Source of the DNA: Martinezella multihospitum
GTDB lineage: Bacteria > Pseudomonadota > Alphaproteobacteria > Rhizobiales > Rhizobiaceae
Assembly: GCF_900094585.1 (NCBI RefSeq)
Contig: NZ_FMAG01000006.1
Coordinates: 62,001 to 126,000, forward strand
DNA length: 64,000 nucleotides
Reading direction: 5' to 3'
Numbering within the stretch: the stretch's first letter is position 1; each line of letters starts with the position of its first letter. Below, piece after piece: positions 25,437-35,024 of this stretch. Both the position numbers and the translations under genes were made by a program. Below the pieces are notes generated by a model. It saw only the letters and a program-made list of their open reading frames with translations, searched no databases and was not told where the DNA came from.

Positions 25437-26464
25437 GCGATGAACGTCCGGGCGTCCTCGACGGCGCCATTCCTCCGCAAGACAATGCGAAGCTCTTCGG
25501 CCATGAGGAGGCGGAAGCCTTTCTCGCGCAATCCTATCGCTCCGGCAAAGGCCACCACGCCATGCTGATCGAAGGGCCTGAGGGCATCGGCAAGGCAACG
25601 CTCGCCTTCCGTTTCGCCAATTATGTCCTCTCCCATCCCGATCCGGCATCCGCGCCGGAGACGATCGGCGATCCCGATCCGGCATCGGTGGTCAGCCGGC
25701 AGATTTCCGGCGGAGCATCGCATAATCTGCTGCATTTGAGCCGGCCTGTTGACGACAAGACAGGTAAGGTGAAGTCCGCGATCACCGTGGACGAAGTGCG
25801 CCGCGCCGGAAAATTCTTCTCGCAGACCTCAGGCACCGGCAACTGGCGGATCGTCATCATCGATCCCGCCGATGATCTCAATCGCAACGCGGCCAACGCC
25901 ATCCTGAAAATCCTCGAGGAACCGCCGAAGCGCGCTTTGTTCCTCGTATTGTCGCATGCGCCGGGCCGGCTTCTGCCGACGATCCGCTCACGCTGCCTGC
26001 CTTTGAAACTTGCGCCGCTCGGCGATGATGACTTGCGCATGGCGCTCGAAAATCTCGGCGTGCCGCCGGGGCAGAGGAGTGAATTGCTCTCAGCTGCCAA
26101 GGGCAGCGTCAGCGAGGCGCTCAAGCTCCTGAACTACGGCGGTGGCGAGATCATCGAGGCCTATCGCCAGGTGCTTTCGGCTGATGGACCCGCGGCCCGC
26201 AAGGCGATGCACCGCCTGGCCGATGCGCTTTCCGGCAAGGACAGCGACACGATCTTTGGTTTCTTCCTGTCACATATCGGCGATGACATCATCGACCGGG
26301 CTCGCGCTGCCGCGCTTGGCGGCTCCATTTCCACGGCCGAGAGGTTGGCCCGGCTGCACTCCGAGACCACTGAGCGATTGAACGTATCCCAGGCGTACAA
26401 TCTCGACCGCAAGCAGACGCTCATCACCATCCTCGGCGAACTCAAGCAGCAGCTTTCGGCGTAA
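25433..26464 (+). CDS. holB: DNA polymerase III delta-prime subunit
   Basis: 343 residues. AAA+ clamp-loader fold: LIEGPEGIGKATLAFR (Walker A), VVIIDPADDLNRNAANAILK and the SRC motif (LPTIRSRCLPLKL). The four-Cys zinc module of the E. coli protein is absent; SRC holds the only Cys in this region. It belongs to the clamp loader that places beta clamps on DNA. It overlaps tmk by 4 bp and is the last rightward gene before the opposite-strand block. Confidence 0.92.
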   Translation: MSDERPGVLDGAIPPQDNAKLFGHEEAEAFLAQSYRSGKGHHAMLIEGPEGIGKATLAFRFANYVLSHPDPASAPETIGDPDPASVVSRQISGGASHNLLHLSRPVDDKTGKVKSAITVDEVRRAGKFFSQTSGTGNWRIVIIDPADDLNRNAANAILKILEEPPKRALFLVLSHAPGRLLPTIRSRCLPLKLAPLGDDDLRMALENLGVPPGQRSELLSAAKGSVSEALKLLNYGGGEIIEAYRQVLSADGPAARKAMHRLADALSGKDSDTIFGFFLSHIGDDIIDRARAAALGGSISTAERLARLHSETTERLNVSQAYNLDRKQTLITILGELKQQLSA

Positions 26465-26601
26465 ATTCACCGCGTTGCGCCTGACGAAACGCAGCCGCAT
26501 ACCTTTTGAATTACGAGCGAAAACCACTAACGCGCACTTGCGGTCCAACGTGGACAGGTACCGGCGGCAAGCAATGCCTGTCCGCAATGATCGTATATGC
26601 C

Positions 26602-29088
26602 TCAGAGAACCGGGCAGGGCTGCATGTTCCAGACTTCCTCGGCATATTGCGAGATGGCGCGATCGGATGAGAATTTGCCCGAGCCGGCGACGTTGAGGAT
26701 CGCCTTGCGAGCCCATGCGCCGCGATCGCCATAAAGCGTGCTGAGTGCTTCGTCCGCATTGAGGTAAGAGACGATATCGGCCAGATGCATGTAACGGTCG
26801 CCGTTCTTCAGAAGCACGTCGTGCAGGGCCGAAAACGCGCCCGGTTCATTTGCGCTGAAATAGTTCTGGGCGATCAGATCGAGCGCATGGCGCGTTTCGG
26901 CATCATTCTCATAATGCCAATAAGGGTTGTACCAGCCGCGGCCGTCAGAGACCTCCTGGGCGGTCAGACCGAAGAGGAAGAAGTTTTCCTCGCCGGCCTC
27001 TTCGGCCATTTCGATCGTCGCACCATCCCGCGTGCCGAGTGTCAGCGCGCCGTTCATCATGAATTTCATGTTGCTGGTGCCGCTGGCTTCGAAGCCGGCC
27101 GTGGAGATCTGGTTCGAAACATCGGCGGCCGGAATGAGCCGCTCTGCGAGCGAAACGCAATAATCCGGAAGGAAGACCACCTTGATCCGGCCGGCCACCA
27201 GCGGATCCTTCTCGATCGTCAGTGCGAGATTATTGATGAATTTGATGATGAGCTTGGCGATCTTGTAGGCAGGCGCCGCCTTGCCCGCGAAGAAGAAGGT
27301 ACGCGGGGCCATGTTCATGCCGGGATTGGCGCGGAGACGGCTGTAGAGAATGATGACGCGGAGCGCATTCAGCAGTTGCCGTTTGTATTCGTGGATTCTC
27401 TTGATGTGACAATCGAAGATGCTGTCGGGATCGACAATCTGCCCGCTGCTTTCCTTCAACCAGCTGGCGAAACGCACCTTGGCATGTCGTTTTGCACCGA
27501 GGAAGGCCTCGCGGAATGCCGCATCGTCCGCTAGCGGCTTCAGCCGGCCGATCTGGTCGAAATCGGCCACCCAATTGTTGCCGATCGCCTCAGAAATGAC
27601 GTCCGACAGCTCTGGATTGGCAAGACGCACCCATCGGCGAGGCGTCACGCCATTGGTCTTGTTGTTGAAACGCTCCGGGTATAGCTCGGCAAAATCGCGT
27701 ACCGTCGTGGTCCGCAGCAGCTCGGAATGGATGGCGGCAACGCCGTTGGTGCTGTGCGATCCAACGATCGCAACATGCGCCATGCGGACCTTGTCCTCGT
27801 GTCCCTCCTCGATGAGGCTGACACGCTCCACGAGTTTGTCATCTCCCGGATGGCGATTGCGCACATCATCGAGAAAACGGCGGTTGATTTCATAGATGAT
27901 TTCGAGCTGGCGTGGCAGCATCTGCCGGAAGTAATGCAGCGGCCACTTTTCCAGCGCCTCCGGCAGCAGCGTGTGGTTGGTATAGGCGAGCGTGCGCTGT
28001 GTCAGATCCCAGGCCTGGTCCCAGCCGAGATGCACGTCATCGAGAAGGATGCGCATCAGCTCCGGCACGGTCAGCGCCGGATGGGTATCGTTCATCTGTA
28101 TGGCTACCTTGTTCGGAAGCTCGTTCCAGTCGTCATTGTCGCGGCGGAAGCGGCGCAGCAGATCGGCGAGCGAGCAGGCAACCAGGAAATATTCCTGCGC
28201 GAAACGCAGGCTCTGTCCCATCTCGGTGGAATCATCGGGATAGAGCACGCGTGTCAGCGTTTGTGCCGCGATGCTGCCGACGAGCGCACCGACGAAATCG
28301 CCAGAGCTGAATTCCTGGAAATCGAAATAGTCCGGTGCAGCAGCGCTCCACAGACGCAGGCTGTTGATCGTCTTTCCGCCGAAGCCAACGATCGGCCGGT
28401 CATAGGGGACGCCGATGAGGGTCGAAGGCTTGTTGGCGATGATCGTCAGCGCGCCCTGATGCATTTCGAAGCTGCATCCAAGCTTCACCTCGACGAACTG
28501 GCCGCGGCGCGATACTTCCCACGGATCCTGGCGTCGCAGCCAGTTGTCCGGCTGTTCGTGCTGCCATCCATCCTCTATCGCTTGGCGGAACATGCCGTAT
28601 TCATAGCGCAGGCCATAACCCATGGCCGGCAGTTCCATGCTGGCCATCGAATCGAGGAAGCAGGCCGCCAGCCGCCCGAGACCACCGTTGCCGAGACCGG
28701 CGTCCGGCTCCTGTTCGAGAAGATCAAGCCAGTCGAGGTTCGCCTCGCGGCTGGTGCTTTCGATGAACCGGTCGAGCACGAGGTTCATGACATTGTTGCT
28801 CATCGACCGGCCAATCAGGAATTCCATCGACATATAGTAGACGCGCTTGGGATTTGCCTGATCGTAGGTGCGCTGGGTCCTGATCCAGCGTTCGGCCAGA
28901 ATGTCGCGAACCGAACGCGCCATGGCTTCGAAACGCTGTCGCTGATAGGCCGTTGCCGGCTCCACCAGGGCGTCGGAGAGAAGATGACGCTCGAAAAATG
29001 TATCGGCCTGCCCAAGGTAAGGCATGGAACTCAGATTTGGGAGATGGGCATGCTTTTCGACAGCATCGGCATGAATCAATTCGTCCAC
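26602..29088 (-). CDS. glgP: Glycogen/starch phosphorylase
   Basis: 828 residues from a GTG at 29088, chosen because AAGGAG lies 6 nt upstream; a TTG at 29109 would precede that site. Family marks are DAGLGNGGLGRLAACFLDSM near residue 120, NDTHPALTVPELMRIL, HIKRIHEYKRQLLNAL and the PLP-lysine segment EASGTSNMKFMMNGALTLGT. It releases glucose-1-phosphate from glycogen. No other glg gene is nearby, so it is unlinked from glgBAC here. It is on the opposite strand to the flanking housekeeping genes. Confidence 0.95.
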   Translation of the reverse strand: MDELIHADAVEKHAHLPNLSSMPYLGQADTFFERHLLSDALVEPATAYQRQRFEAMARSVRDILAERWIRTQRTYDQANPKRVYYMSMEFLIGRSMSNNVMNLVLDRFIESTSREANLDWLDLLEQEPDAGLGNGGLGRLAACFLDSMASMELPAMGYGLRYEYGMFRQAIEDGWQHEQPDNWLRRQDPWEVSRRGQFVEVKLGCSFEMHQGALTIIANKPSTLIGVPYDRPIVGFGGKTINSLRLWSAAAPDYFDFQEFSSGDFVGALVGSIAAQTLTRVLYPDDSTEMGQSLRFAQEYFLVACSLADLLRRFRRDNDDWNELPNKVAIQMNDTHPALTVPELMRILLDDVHLGWDQAWDLTQRTLAYTNHTLLPEALEKWPLHYFRQMLPRQLEIIYEINRRFLDDVRNRHPGDDKLVERVSLIEEGHEDKVRMAHVAIVGSHSTNGVAAIHSELLRTTTVRDFAELYPERFNNKTNGVTPRRWVRLANPELSDVISEAIGNNWVADFDQIGRLKPLADDAAFREAFLGAKRHAKVRFASWLKESSGQIVDPDSIFDCHIKRIHEYKRQLLNALRVIILYSRLRANPGMNMAPRTFFFAGKAAPAYKIAKLIIKFINNLALTIEKDPLVAGRIKVVFLPDYCVSLAERLIPAADVSNQISTAGFEASGTSNMKFMMNGALTLGTRDGATIEMAEEAGEENFFLFGLTAQEVSDGRGWYNPYWHYENDAETRHALDLIAQNYFSANEPGAFSALHDVLLKNGDRYMHLADIVSYLNADEALSTLYGDRGAWARKAILNVAGSGKFSSDRAISQYAEEVWNMQPCPVL

Positions 29089-29423
29089 AACCTTCTCCTT
29101 TGAAATCAATTAGAGATTTTATAGTGCGCGTTCGGCCTTCGCCGCCCGACGGCGCGTATGCGCCAACATTCGATGGACGTTACGATTTTTCGACCGCAGA
29201 AATGTGACGCATCCTGACCGTCAGCATGGCGTCCACTCCAGGGCGGGCAGCCTTACTGGCCATAGGGCGAGCTATAGTGAATTAGCACGCAGCGAAGCGT
29301 AGGAGATGCTTTCTGGCGGAAGAACCAGCACTCCATGATCCGACTGCCGTCCTCTATGAGATGGCGGCAACCCTCCGCCGGATCATATGGCGGCCATTTG
29401 CCGATATCGTGAACTGGTGATTT
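29089..29423. other. Intergenic upstream of glgP
   Basis: Contains the leftward glgP promoter region. A protein-like frame without ATG (29313-29420, 35 codons, CTG after AGGAG) is noted but not supported as a gene. Otherwise nothing is seen. Confidence 0.4.
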
Positions 29424-30050
29424 TCATCGCGTTCCGGAGACGGCACTTACAAACTCGTTCGAAGTCGTCACGATCGTATCGCCGAGGAAACGCAATGCGT
29501 CGATGGAGCGCATGGCTGCGGTTTCGTCTCCATGACCGCAGGCGTCTTCGATGACGATGGGAACGATCCCAAGATCGGCGGCATGTCGACATGTCGGCTC
29601 GATGCCGATTTCCGTGGCGATGCCGCAAATCGCCAGCGAGGAAAGCCCCGCATCGCGCATGGCCAATTGCAATGGTGTTCCTTCGAATGCAGACATGCCC
29701 AGCTTGTCAAAGACGAAGTCCTGCTCTTGCGGACGAAGTTCCGGCACGATCTCGACCGCCTCGCTGCCCCGAAGGAACCAGGGGTGCACCTTTTCCGGGT
29801 CGTCCGTGCGCTGCCAAGCCATTGCCATACGGGTCGCAAACAAACCCATCCATGGCTTGGGCAACGAAAGATGGCGGCAGAAGGCCACTCGGATGCCTGC
29901 ACTTCTGGCCGCGGCCACGATCGTTGCAATGCGCCGGATTGTTTCATCCGAGCCTTTGACTTGCCGAGCGATGCCGATCTGCATGTCGTACACCAGCAAT
30001 GCGGTTCGATTTGGAGAAAGCCAATCGGCGAGCGTCGTGGGTATGGTCAT
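29424..30050 (-). CDS. Isochorismatase-family protein lacking the Cys nucleophile
   Basis: 208 residues (ATG complementary to 30048-30050; a GTG two codons earlier is possible). The alpha/beta hydrolase fold has Asp22 in ALLVYDMQ and Lys116 in VFDKLGMSAF. The cis-peptide/nucleophile segment reads GIATEIGIEPT, with Gly149 where amidases of the family have Cys. EntB-type isochorismatases also carry Gly there, so it may act on a vinyl ether or be inactive as an amidase. Substrate unknown. It lies between glgP and a TSUP permease on the same strand. Confidence 0.85.
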   Translation of the reverse strand: MTIPTTLADWLSPNRTALLVYDMQIGIARQVKGSDETIRRIATIVAAARSAGIRVAFCRHLSLPKPWMGLFATRMAMAWQRTDDPEKVHPWFLRGSEAVEIVPELRPQEQDFVFDKLGMSAFEGTPLQLAMRDAGLSSLAICGIATEIGIEPTCRHAADLGIVPIVIEDACGHGDETAAMRSIDALRFLGDTIVTTSNEFVSAVSGTR

Positions 30051-30235
30051 TGGCACAACATCCCTGACTGCGGTCGAGGGTTCTTTTTAGGGTAAGTGGG
30101 TCCCCTTGCATAGCGTCGCCATTGGCGCTGCAAGAATTGGCAGTTCCTCCACTGCTGGCATGATGCTGTCCATCCGATAATCGAACCCGGTTGGCGGCGC
30201 TCACCCCATAATTCTGCATTTCTCTATGAACTGCC

Positions 30236-31042
30236 CTAGGAAAAGATCAGCTTCCAGGCGACGATCGCCAGCGTGACGGCAAGGATGATGCGCACGGACC
30301 GCTCATGCAGGCGCGGCGCCAGCAGACTGCCTGCGACGATGCCGGGGATCGATCCCACCAGCAAGGCGAAGAGCATCGTCCAGTTGATCTCGCCGATGAA
30401 CCAGTAGCCCATACCGCCGATCAGGGTCAGCGGCACGGCATGGACGATGTCCGAGCCGACAATTTCGCGGACATCCGTCTGCGGATAGAGCACCAAAAGC
30501 ACCGTGACGCCGAGCGCGCCGGCGCCGACGGATGTCATCGTAACGAGAATGCCGAGTACAAGGCCGAGAATGACCGTCAGCATGGCGATGCTGCGCGGCG
30601 ATATTGTTCCGCGTTCGCCGCGCCACTTGCGGATGGCTTCGAGAATCTGGCCACGGAAAATCAGCATCAACGCCGTCAGAAGCAGAAGGCCGCCAAGCGA
30701 GAGGGTAATGGTATGGGCGACGGCCGGGCTCTCGCGATTGACGCCTGCCATGATCCAGAGCATGACAAGCGCCGCCGGAACGCTGCCTGAAGCGAGAAGA
30801 CTGACAACTCTCCAATTGACCCGTCCGTGCATGCCGTGCACGGCCGTTCCAGCCGTCTTGGTGATTGCGGCATAGAGCAAATCGGTTCCAACGGCCGTTG
30901 CCGGATGGACGCCGAAGAGAAGCACGAGGAGGGGGGTCATCAGCGAACCGCCGCCGACCCCCGTAATGCCCACCAGCATGCCGACGAAAAAGCCGGAAAA
31001 GGAATAAAGCGGCTGAAAGGAATCAATCAAACTCAAATTCAC
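30236..31042 (-). CDS. TSUP family (TauE/SafE) membrane permease
   Basis: 268 residues, about eight membrane helices. The family motif appears in both halves: VGMLVGITGVGGGSLMTPLL near the N-terminus and ILVTMTSVGAGALGVTVLLV in the second half. TSUP proteins move sulfite, sulfoacetate or related organosulfur anions. The start is non-ATG: GTG at 31042 close to AAGAGG, or a TTG two codons on. Its neighbours give no clear substrate. Confidence 0.88.
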   Translation of the reverse strand: MNLSLIDSFQPLYSFSGFFVGMLVGITGVGGGSLMTPLLVLLFGVHPATAVGTDLLYAAITKTAGTAVHGMHGRVNWRVVSLLASGSVPAALVMLWIMAGVNRESPAVAHTITLSLGGLLLLTALMLIFRGQILEAIRKWRGERGTISPRSIAMLTVILGLVLGILVTMTSVGAGALGVTVLLVLYPQTDVREIVGSDIVHAVPLTLIGGMGYWFIGEINWTMLFALLVGSIPGIVAGSLLAPRLHERSVRIILAVTLAIVAWKLIFS

Positions 31043-31285
31043 GGCCTCTTGAAGCCGTTAGACAGACCAATACATAAAACGATGAAATTCACGGCCACGT
31101 CTGTCCTGCGCTCCACTCTTCCGAAGGGGTAAAGGCGAGGCGGAGTCGTGTCAAGCAAGGTGCCATCCCGAAGTTCCGAATGCTGCGAGCGCGAAACTTG
31201 GTGTTTCGCTCATGGCAAACATGCGCTAAAGCGAGCGGAGCAAGAATAACAGCGACGTAACAGTAAAAGCGGGCCACTGCCTCAC

Positions 31286-32839
31286 ATGACCGAAAAAACT
31301 CCGTTCTACATCACCACCGCGATCGCCTATCCCAACGGCAAGCCGCATATCGGCCACGCCTACGAGCTGATCGCCACCGATGCGATGGCACGTTACCAGC
31401 GCCTCGATGGCCGCGACGTCTTCTTTCTGACGGGTACGGACGAGCATGGCCAGAAGATGCAGCAGACGGCGCGGGCAGAGGGCATGGAACCGCAGCAGCT
31501 CGCCAACCGCAATTCCGATGAATTCCAGGCGATGGGCAAGCTGCTGAACGCGTCGAATGACGATTTCATCCGCACCACGCAACCGCGCCACCACGAGACC
31601 TCGCGGAACATCTGGAACCTGATGGCCGACGCCGGCGACATCTACAAGGATTCCTATGCCGGCTGGTATTCGGTGCGCGACGAAGCCTATTACCAGGAAA
31701 ACGAAACCGAGCTGCGCGCCGACGGCGTGCGCTACGGACCGCAGGGCACGCCGGTCGAGTGGGTGGAGGAGGCAAGCTACTTCTTCAAGCTCTCCGAATA
31801 CCAGGATCGGCTGCTGAAGCACTATGAGGAAAATCCTGACTTCATCGGACCGGCTGAGCGCCGCAATGAAGTCATTTCCTTCGTCAAATCCGGCCTCAAG
31901 GACCTGTCGATCTCGCGCACGACCTTCGACTGGGGCATCAAGGTGCCGAACGACCCATCGCATGTCATGTATGTCTGGGTCGACGCTCTGACGAACTACA
32001 TCACGGCGACGGGCTACATCGAAGATCGCAACAATCCGCGGGCGAAATACTGGCCGGCCGACCTGCATGTCATCGGCAAGGACATCATCCGCTTCCACGC
32101 CGTCTATTGGCCGGCCTTCCTGATGTCGGCGAAGCTGCCGCTGCCGAAGCGCGTCTATGCCCACGGCTTCCTGCTCAACAAGGGCGAGAAGATGTCGAAG
32201 TCGCTCGGCAACGTCGTCGATCCGGTCAATCTCGTGAACCATTTCGGCCTCGACCAGGTGCGCTACTTCTTCCTGCGCGAAGTCTCGTTCGGCCAGGATG
32301 GCAGCTACAGCGAAGAGGCGATCGGCACGCGCATCAATTCCGATCTTGCCAACGGTATCGGCAACCTCGCCAGCCGTTCTCTGTCGATGATTGTCAAGAA
32401 CTGCGACGGCAAGATCCCGGAATGCGGGCCGCTGACGGATGAAGACAAGGCACTGCTCGCACAAGCAGACGCCTTGCTCGCCTCGACGCGCGAGGACATG
32501 GGCAAGCAGCTCATTCATCGTGCCCTTGCGTCCATCATCGCCGTGGTATCCGAGACCGACCGCTATTTCGCGAGCCAGGAGCCCTGGGCACTGAAGAAGA
32601 CCGATCCGGCCCGTATGGCGACTGTGCTTTATGTCACGGCCGACGTCGTGCGCCAGATCAGCATTCTGCTGCAGCCTTTCATGCCGGAATCCTCGAGCAA
32701 GCTCTTGGATCTCATCGCCATCCCAGCCGACAAGCGCGATTTCGCGGCGCTCGGCGAGGCAGGTCGCCTCGTTGCCGGAACGCCGCTGGAAGCCCCGAAG
32801 CCGGTCTTCCCGCGCTATGTCGCGCCGACTGCCGAATAA
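31286..32839 (+). CDS. metG: Methionyl-tRNA synthetase
   Basis: 517 residues, the short form without the C-terminal dimerisation domain. The HIGH motif is seen as YPNGKPHIGHAYE, the KMSKS loop as KGEKMSKSLGN, and FTGTDEHG-like residues as FLTGTDEHGQKMQQ. It charges tRNA-Met. tatD follows after 8 bp and an MBL gene after that, forming an operon. In related rhizobia this run usually directly follows holB; here an opposite-strand block intervenes. Confidence 0.96.
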   Translation: MTEKTPFYITTAIAYPNGKPHIGHAYELIATDAMARYQRLDGRDVFFLTGTDEHGQKMQQTARAEGMEPQQLANRNSDEFQAMGKLLNASNDDFIRTTQPRHHETSRNIWNLMADAGDIYKDSYAGWYSVRDEAYYQENETELRADGVRYGPQGTPVEWVEEASYFFKLSEYQDRLLKHYEENPDFIGPAERRNEVISFVKSGLKDLSISRTTFDWGIKVPNDPSHVMYVWVDALTNYITATGYIEDRNNPRAKYWPADLHVIGKDIIRFHAVYWPAFLMSAKLPLPKRVYAHGFLLNKGEKMSKSLGNVVDPVNLVNHFGLDQVRYFFLREVSFGQDGSYSEEAIGTRINSDLANGIGNLASRSLSMIVKNCDGKIPECGPLTDEDKALLAQADALLASTREDMGKQLIHRALASIIAVVSETDRYFASQEPWALKKTDPARMATVLYVTADVVRQISILLQPFMPESSSKLLDLIAIPADKRDFAALGEAGRLVAGTPLEAPKPVFPRYVAPTAE

Positions 32840-32847
32840 GGTTTTCC

Positions 32848-33630
32848 ATGCTGATCGATACGCATTGCCATCTGGATTTTGCCGACTTCGAAGAGGAGCG
32901 TGACGCGATCGTCGCGCGCGCCCACGAGATGGGCGTCAAGCAGATGGTCACCATCTCCACAAGGGTCAGAAAGCTCGATGGGTTGCTTGGGCTCACCGAA
33001 CGCTATCCGTCGGTTTTCTGCTCGGTCGGCACGCATCCGAACAGCGCCGATCAGGAGCTGGATATACAGACGGAAGATCTGGTGCGGCTGGCAAACCAGC
33101 ACGAGAAGATCGTCGCGATCGGCGAGGCCGGTCTCGACTACTTCTACGATACGGTGAAGCCGGAGGACCAGAAGACCGGCTTCCTGCGCCATATCGCTGC
33201 CGCGCGCGAAACGAAGCTGCCGCTCGTCATTCACAGCCGCAGCGCCGACGAGGACATGGCCGCGATCCTGACGGAGGAAACAGGGAAGGGGGCTTTCCCC
33301 TTTATCCTCCACTGCTTCTCCGCCGGACCTGCCCTTGCCCAGACTGGCGTCGAACTCGGCGGCTACATCTCGTTCTCCGGCATTTTAACCTTCCCGAAGT
33401 CGGAAGAGCTGCGCGAGATCGCCAAGTCGATCCCGCATGACCGGTTGCTGGTCGAAACCGATGCGCCGTATCTGGCGCCGAAGCGCTGGCGGGGAAAACG
33501 CAACGAGCCGTCCTATGTCGTCAACACCGCCGAAGTGCTCGCCGATACGATCGGCGTCAGCATGGACGAGATTGCCGACATCACCACGGCGAACGCCTTC
33601 CGCTGTTTCTCCAAGATGACGAGGGTCTGA
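32848..33630 (+). CDS. TatD family metal-dependent hydrolase
   Basis: 260 residues. TIM-barrel metallohydrolase: N-terminal metal site LIDTHCHLDF, then GEAGLDYFYDTVKPEDQ, IHSRSADEDM, HCFSAGP and VETDAPYLAP with the last Asp ligand. The family has 3'-5' exonuclease or D-aminoacyl-tRNA deacylase activities. It lies between metG and the MBL gene, 8 and 4 bp apart, in a conserved operon. Confidence 0.93.
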   Translation: MLIDTHCHLDFADFEEERDAIVARAHEMGVKQMVTISTRVRKLDGLLGLTERYPSVFCSVGTHPNSADQELDIQTEDLVRLANQHEKIVAIGEAGLDYFYDTVKPEDQKTGFLRHIAAARETKLPLVIHSRSADEDMAAILTEETGKGAFPFILHCFSAGPALAQTGVELGGYISFSGILTFPKSEELREIAKSIPHDRLLVETDAPYLAPKRWRGKRNEPSYVVNTAEVLADTIGVSMDEIADITTANAFRCFSKMTRV

Positions 33631-33634
33631 CGTC

Positions 33635-34462
33635 GTGACATACCGGCGGCGCTTCACCATTTTGGGTTGTTCATCGTCGCCGGGCGTTCCCCGTATTACC
33701 GGCGACTGGGGTGCCTGCGATCCGAAAAACGCAAAAAATCGACGTACGCGCGCTGCCTTTCTCATCGAGCAGATCGCGCCGGACGGCGGCATTACCACCG
33801 TCGTTATCGATACCGGTCCGGATTTCCGCGAGCAGATGATCCATGCCGGCGTCAGTTTCATTGACGCCGTGCTCTACACCCACGCTCATGCCGACCATAT
33901 TCATGGCATCGACGATCTGCGCGGCTACTTCCATATTTCGAACGAGCGCATTCCGATCTATGCCGATCCGCCGACCATGGACCGCATCCGCGAAGGCTTC
34001 CGCTATTGCCTGGAAACGCCGCCCGGCAGCAGCTATCCGCCGATCGTACGGCCGATATTGATAGAAGATCTCGACAAAAGTTTCGTGATCGACGGGGCAG
34101 GCGGCCCGATCCGCTTCTGGCCGCATAAACAGGTACACGGCGATATCCATTCACTGGGTTTCCGCATCGGCAAGCTTGCTTATTGCAGCGATATCAGTGA
34201 CTTCCCGCCGGAATCTATCAGTAAAGTTCAAAATCTCGACATCCTGATTATCGACGCGTTGCAGTACCGGCCGCATCCCAGCCATCTATCGCTGGAACAA
34301 TCCTTAGGCTGGATCGAACGCCTGACGCCGAAACATGCCATCTTGACCCACATGCATACGCCGCTCGATTATGAAACCGTGCTGGCTGAAACGCCCGACC
34401 ATGTCGAGCCGGCCTACGATCAGATGCAGATCGAACTCGACGTGGAGGATGACGATCTATGA
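33635..34462 (+). CDS. MBL-fold metallohydrolase, PhnP-like
   Basis: 275 residues. GTG start at 33635, 4 bp after tatD. The HxHxDH motif is THAHADHIHGIDDL, preceded by VVIDTGPDFREQM. Further ligands lie in KQVHGDIHSLGFR, AYCSDISDF and LTHMHTPLDY. PhnP-type enzymes hydrolyse cyclic or linear phosphodiesters; the real substrate is unknown. It overlaps the next gene (ATGA). Confidence 0.9.
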   Translation: MTYRRRFTILGCSSSPGVPRITGDWGACDPKNAKNRRTRAAFLIEQIAPDGGITTVVIDTGPDFREQMIHAGVSFIDAVLYTHAHADHIHGIDDLRGYFHISNERIPIYADPPTMDRIREGFRYCLETPPGSSYPPIVRPILIEDLDKSFVIDGAGGPIRFWPHKQVHGDIHSLGFRIGKLAYCSDISDFPPESISKVQNLDILIIDALQYRPHPSHLSLEQSLGWIERLTPKHAILTHMHTPLDYETVLAETPDHVEPAYDQMQIELDVEDDDL

Positions 34463-34950
34463 GCGAAGATATCAAGAAGCTTTCCAGCCTGGAGCGCGTC
34501 GAACTTGCGGCGCGCACGCTGGGGCTCGACATTTCGATCAAGCGCATGGAGCAATCGACGCGGACGGCCGAAGAGGCTGCTAAGGCGGTAGGATGCGCCG
34601 GTGGCCAGATCGTCAAATCGCTGGTCTTCGTCAATGCCGATACGCACGCACTGACGCTGCTTCTGGTTTCGGGCGCCCATAACGCCGATACGGCTTATAT
34701 TGCAACGGCTTATGGAGTTCGATTGAAGCGTGCCGATATCGATCGCGTTCGTGACGAGACCGGTTTCGCCATCGGCGGCGTCGCGCCGATCGGCCATCTG
34801 GTCGACCTGCCCGTTTTTATCGATGAAAGCCTTTTGGCCTATGATCAGGTCTGGTGCGCGGCCGGGCGCCCGGACAGCATTTTCTCCTGCAATCCAACGA
34901 CGCTGGCCGAGAAGATCGCAGCCAAGGCGATCCGCATCAAAGCGAGCTGA
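34459..34950 (+). CDS. YbaK/EbsC (prolyl-tRNA deacylase-like) protein
   Basis: 163 residues. Family marks are EEAAKAVGCAGGQIVKSLVF, GVRLKRADIDRVRDETGFAIGG split over the sheet, and FIDESLLAYDQVWCAAGRPD. Such free-standing domains clear mischarged Cys- or Ala-tRNA-Pro. It starts inside the end of the MBL gene, so it is the last member of the metG operon. Confidence 0.9.
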   Translation: MSEDIKKLSSLERVELAARTLGLDISIKRMEQSTRTAEEAAKAVGCAGGQIVKSLVFVNADTHALTLLLVSGAHNADTAYIATAYGVRLKRADIDRVRDETGFAIGGVAPIGHLVDLPVFIDESLLAYDQVWCAAGRPDSIFSCNPTTLAEKIAAKAIRIKAS

Positions 34951-35024
34951 GACTAGCGAATACAGCCGGCGCCGGCAGCCGGCAGAGATTGCATGGGATC
35001 CCGCGGTGCTACAGGGAGGATGCG

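Noticed and set aside
27727..29103. 458-residue rightward frame
   Set aside because: Antisense shadow of glgP, arising from high GC at third positions.
31226..32518. 430-residue leftward frame
   Set aside because: Antisense of metG.
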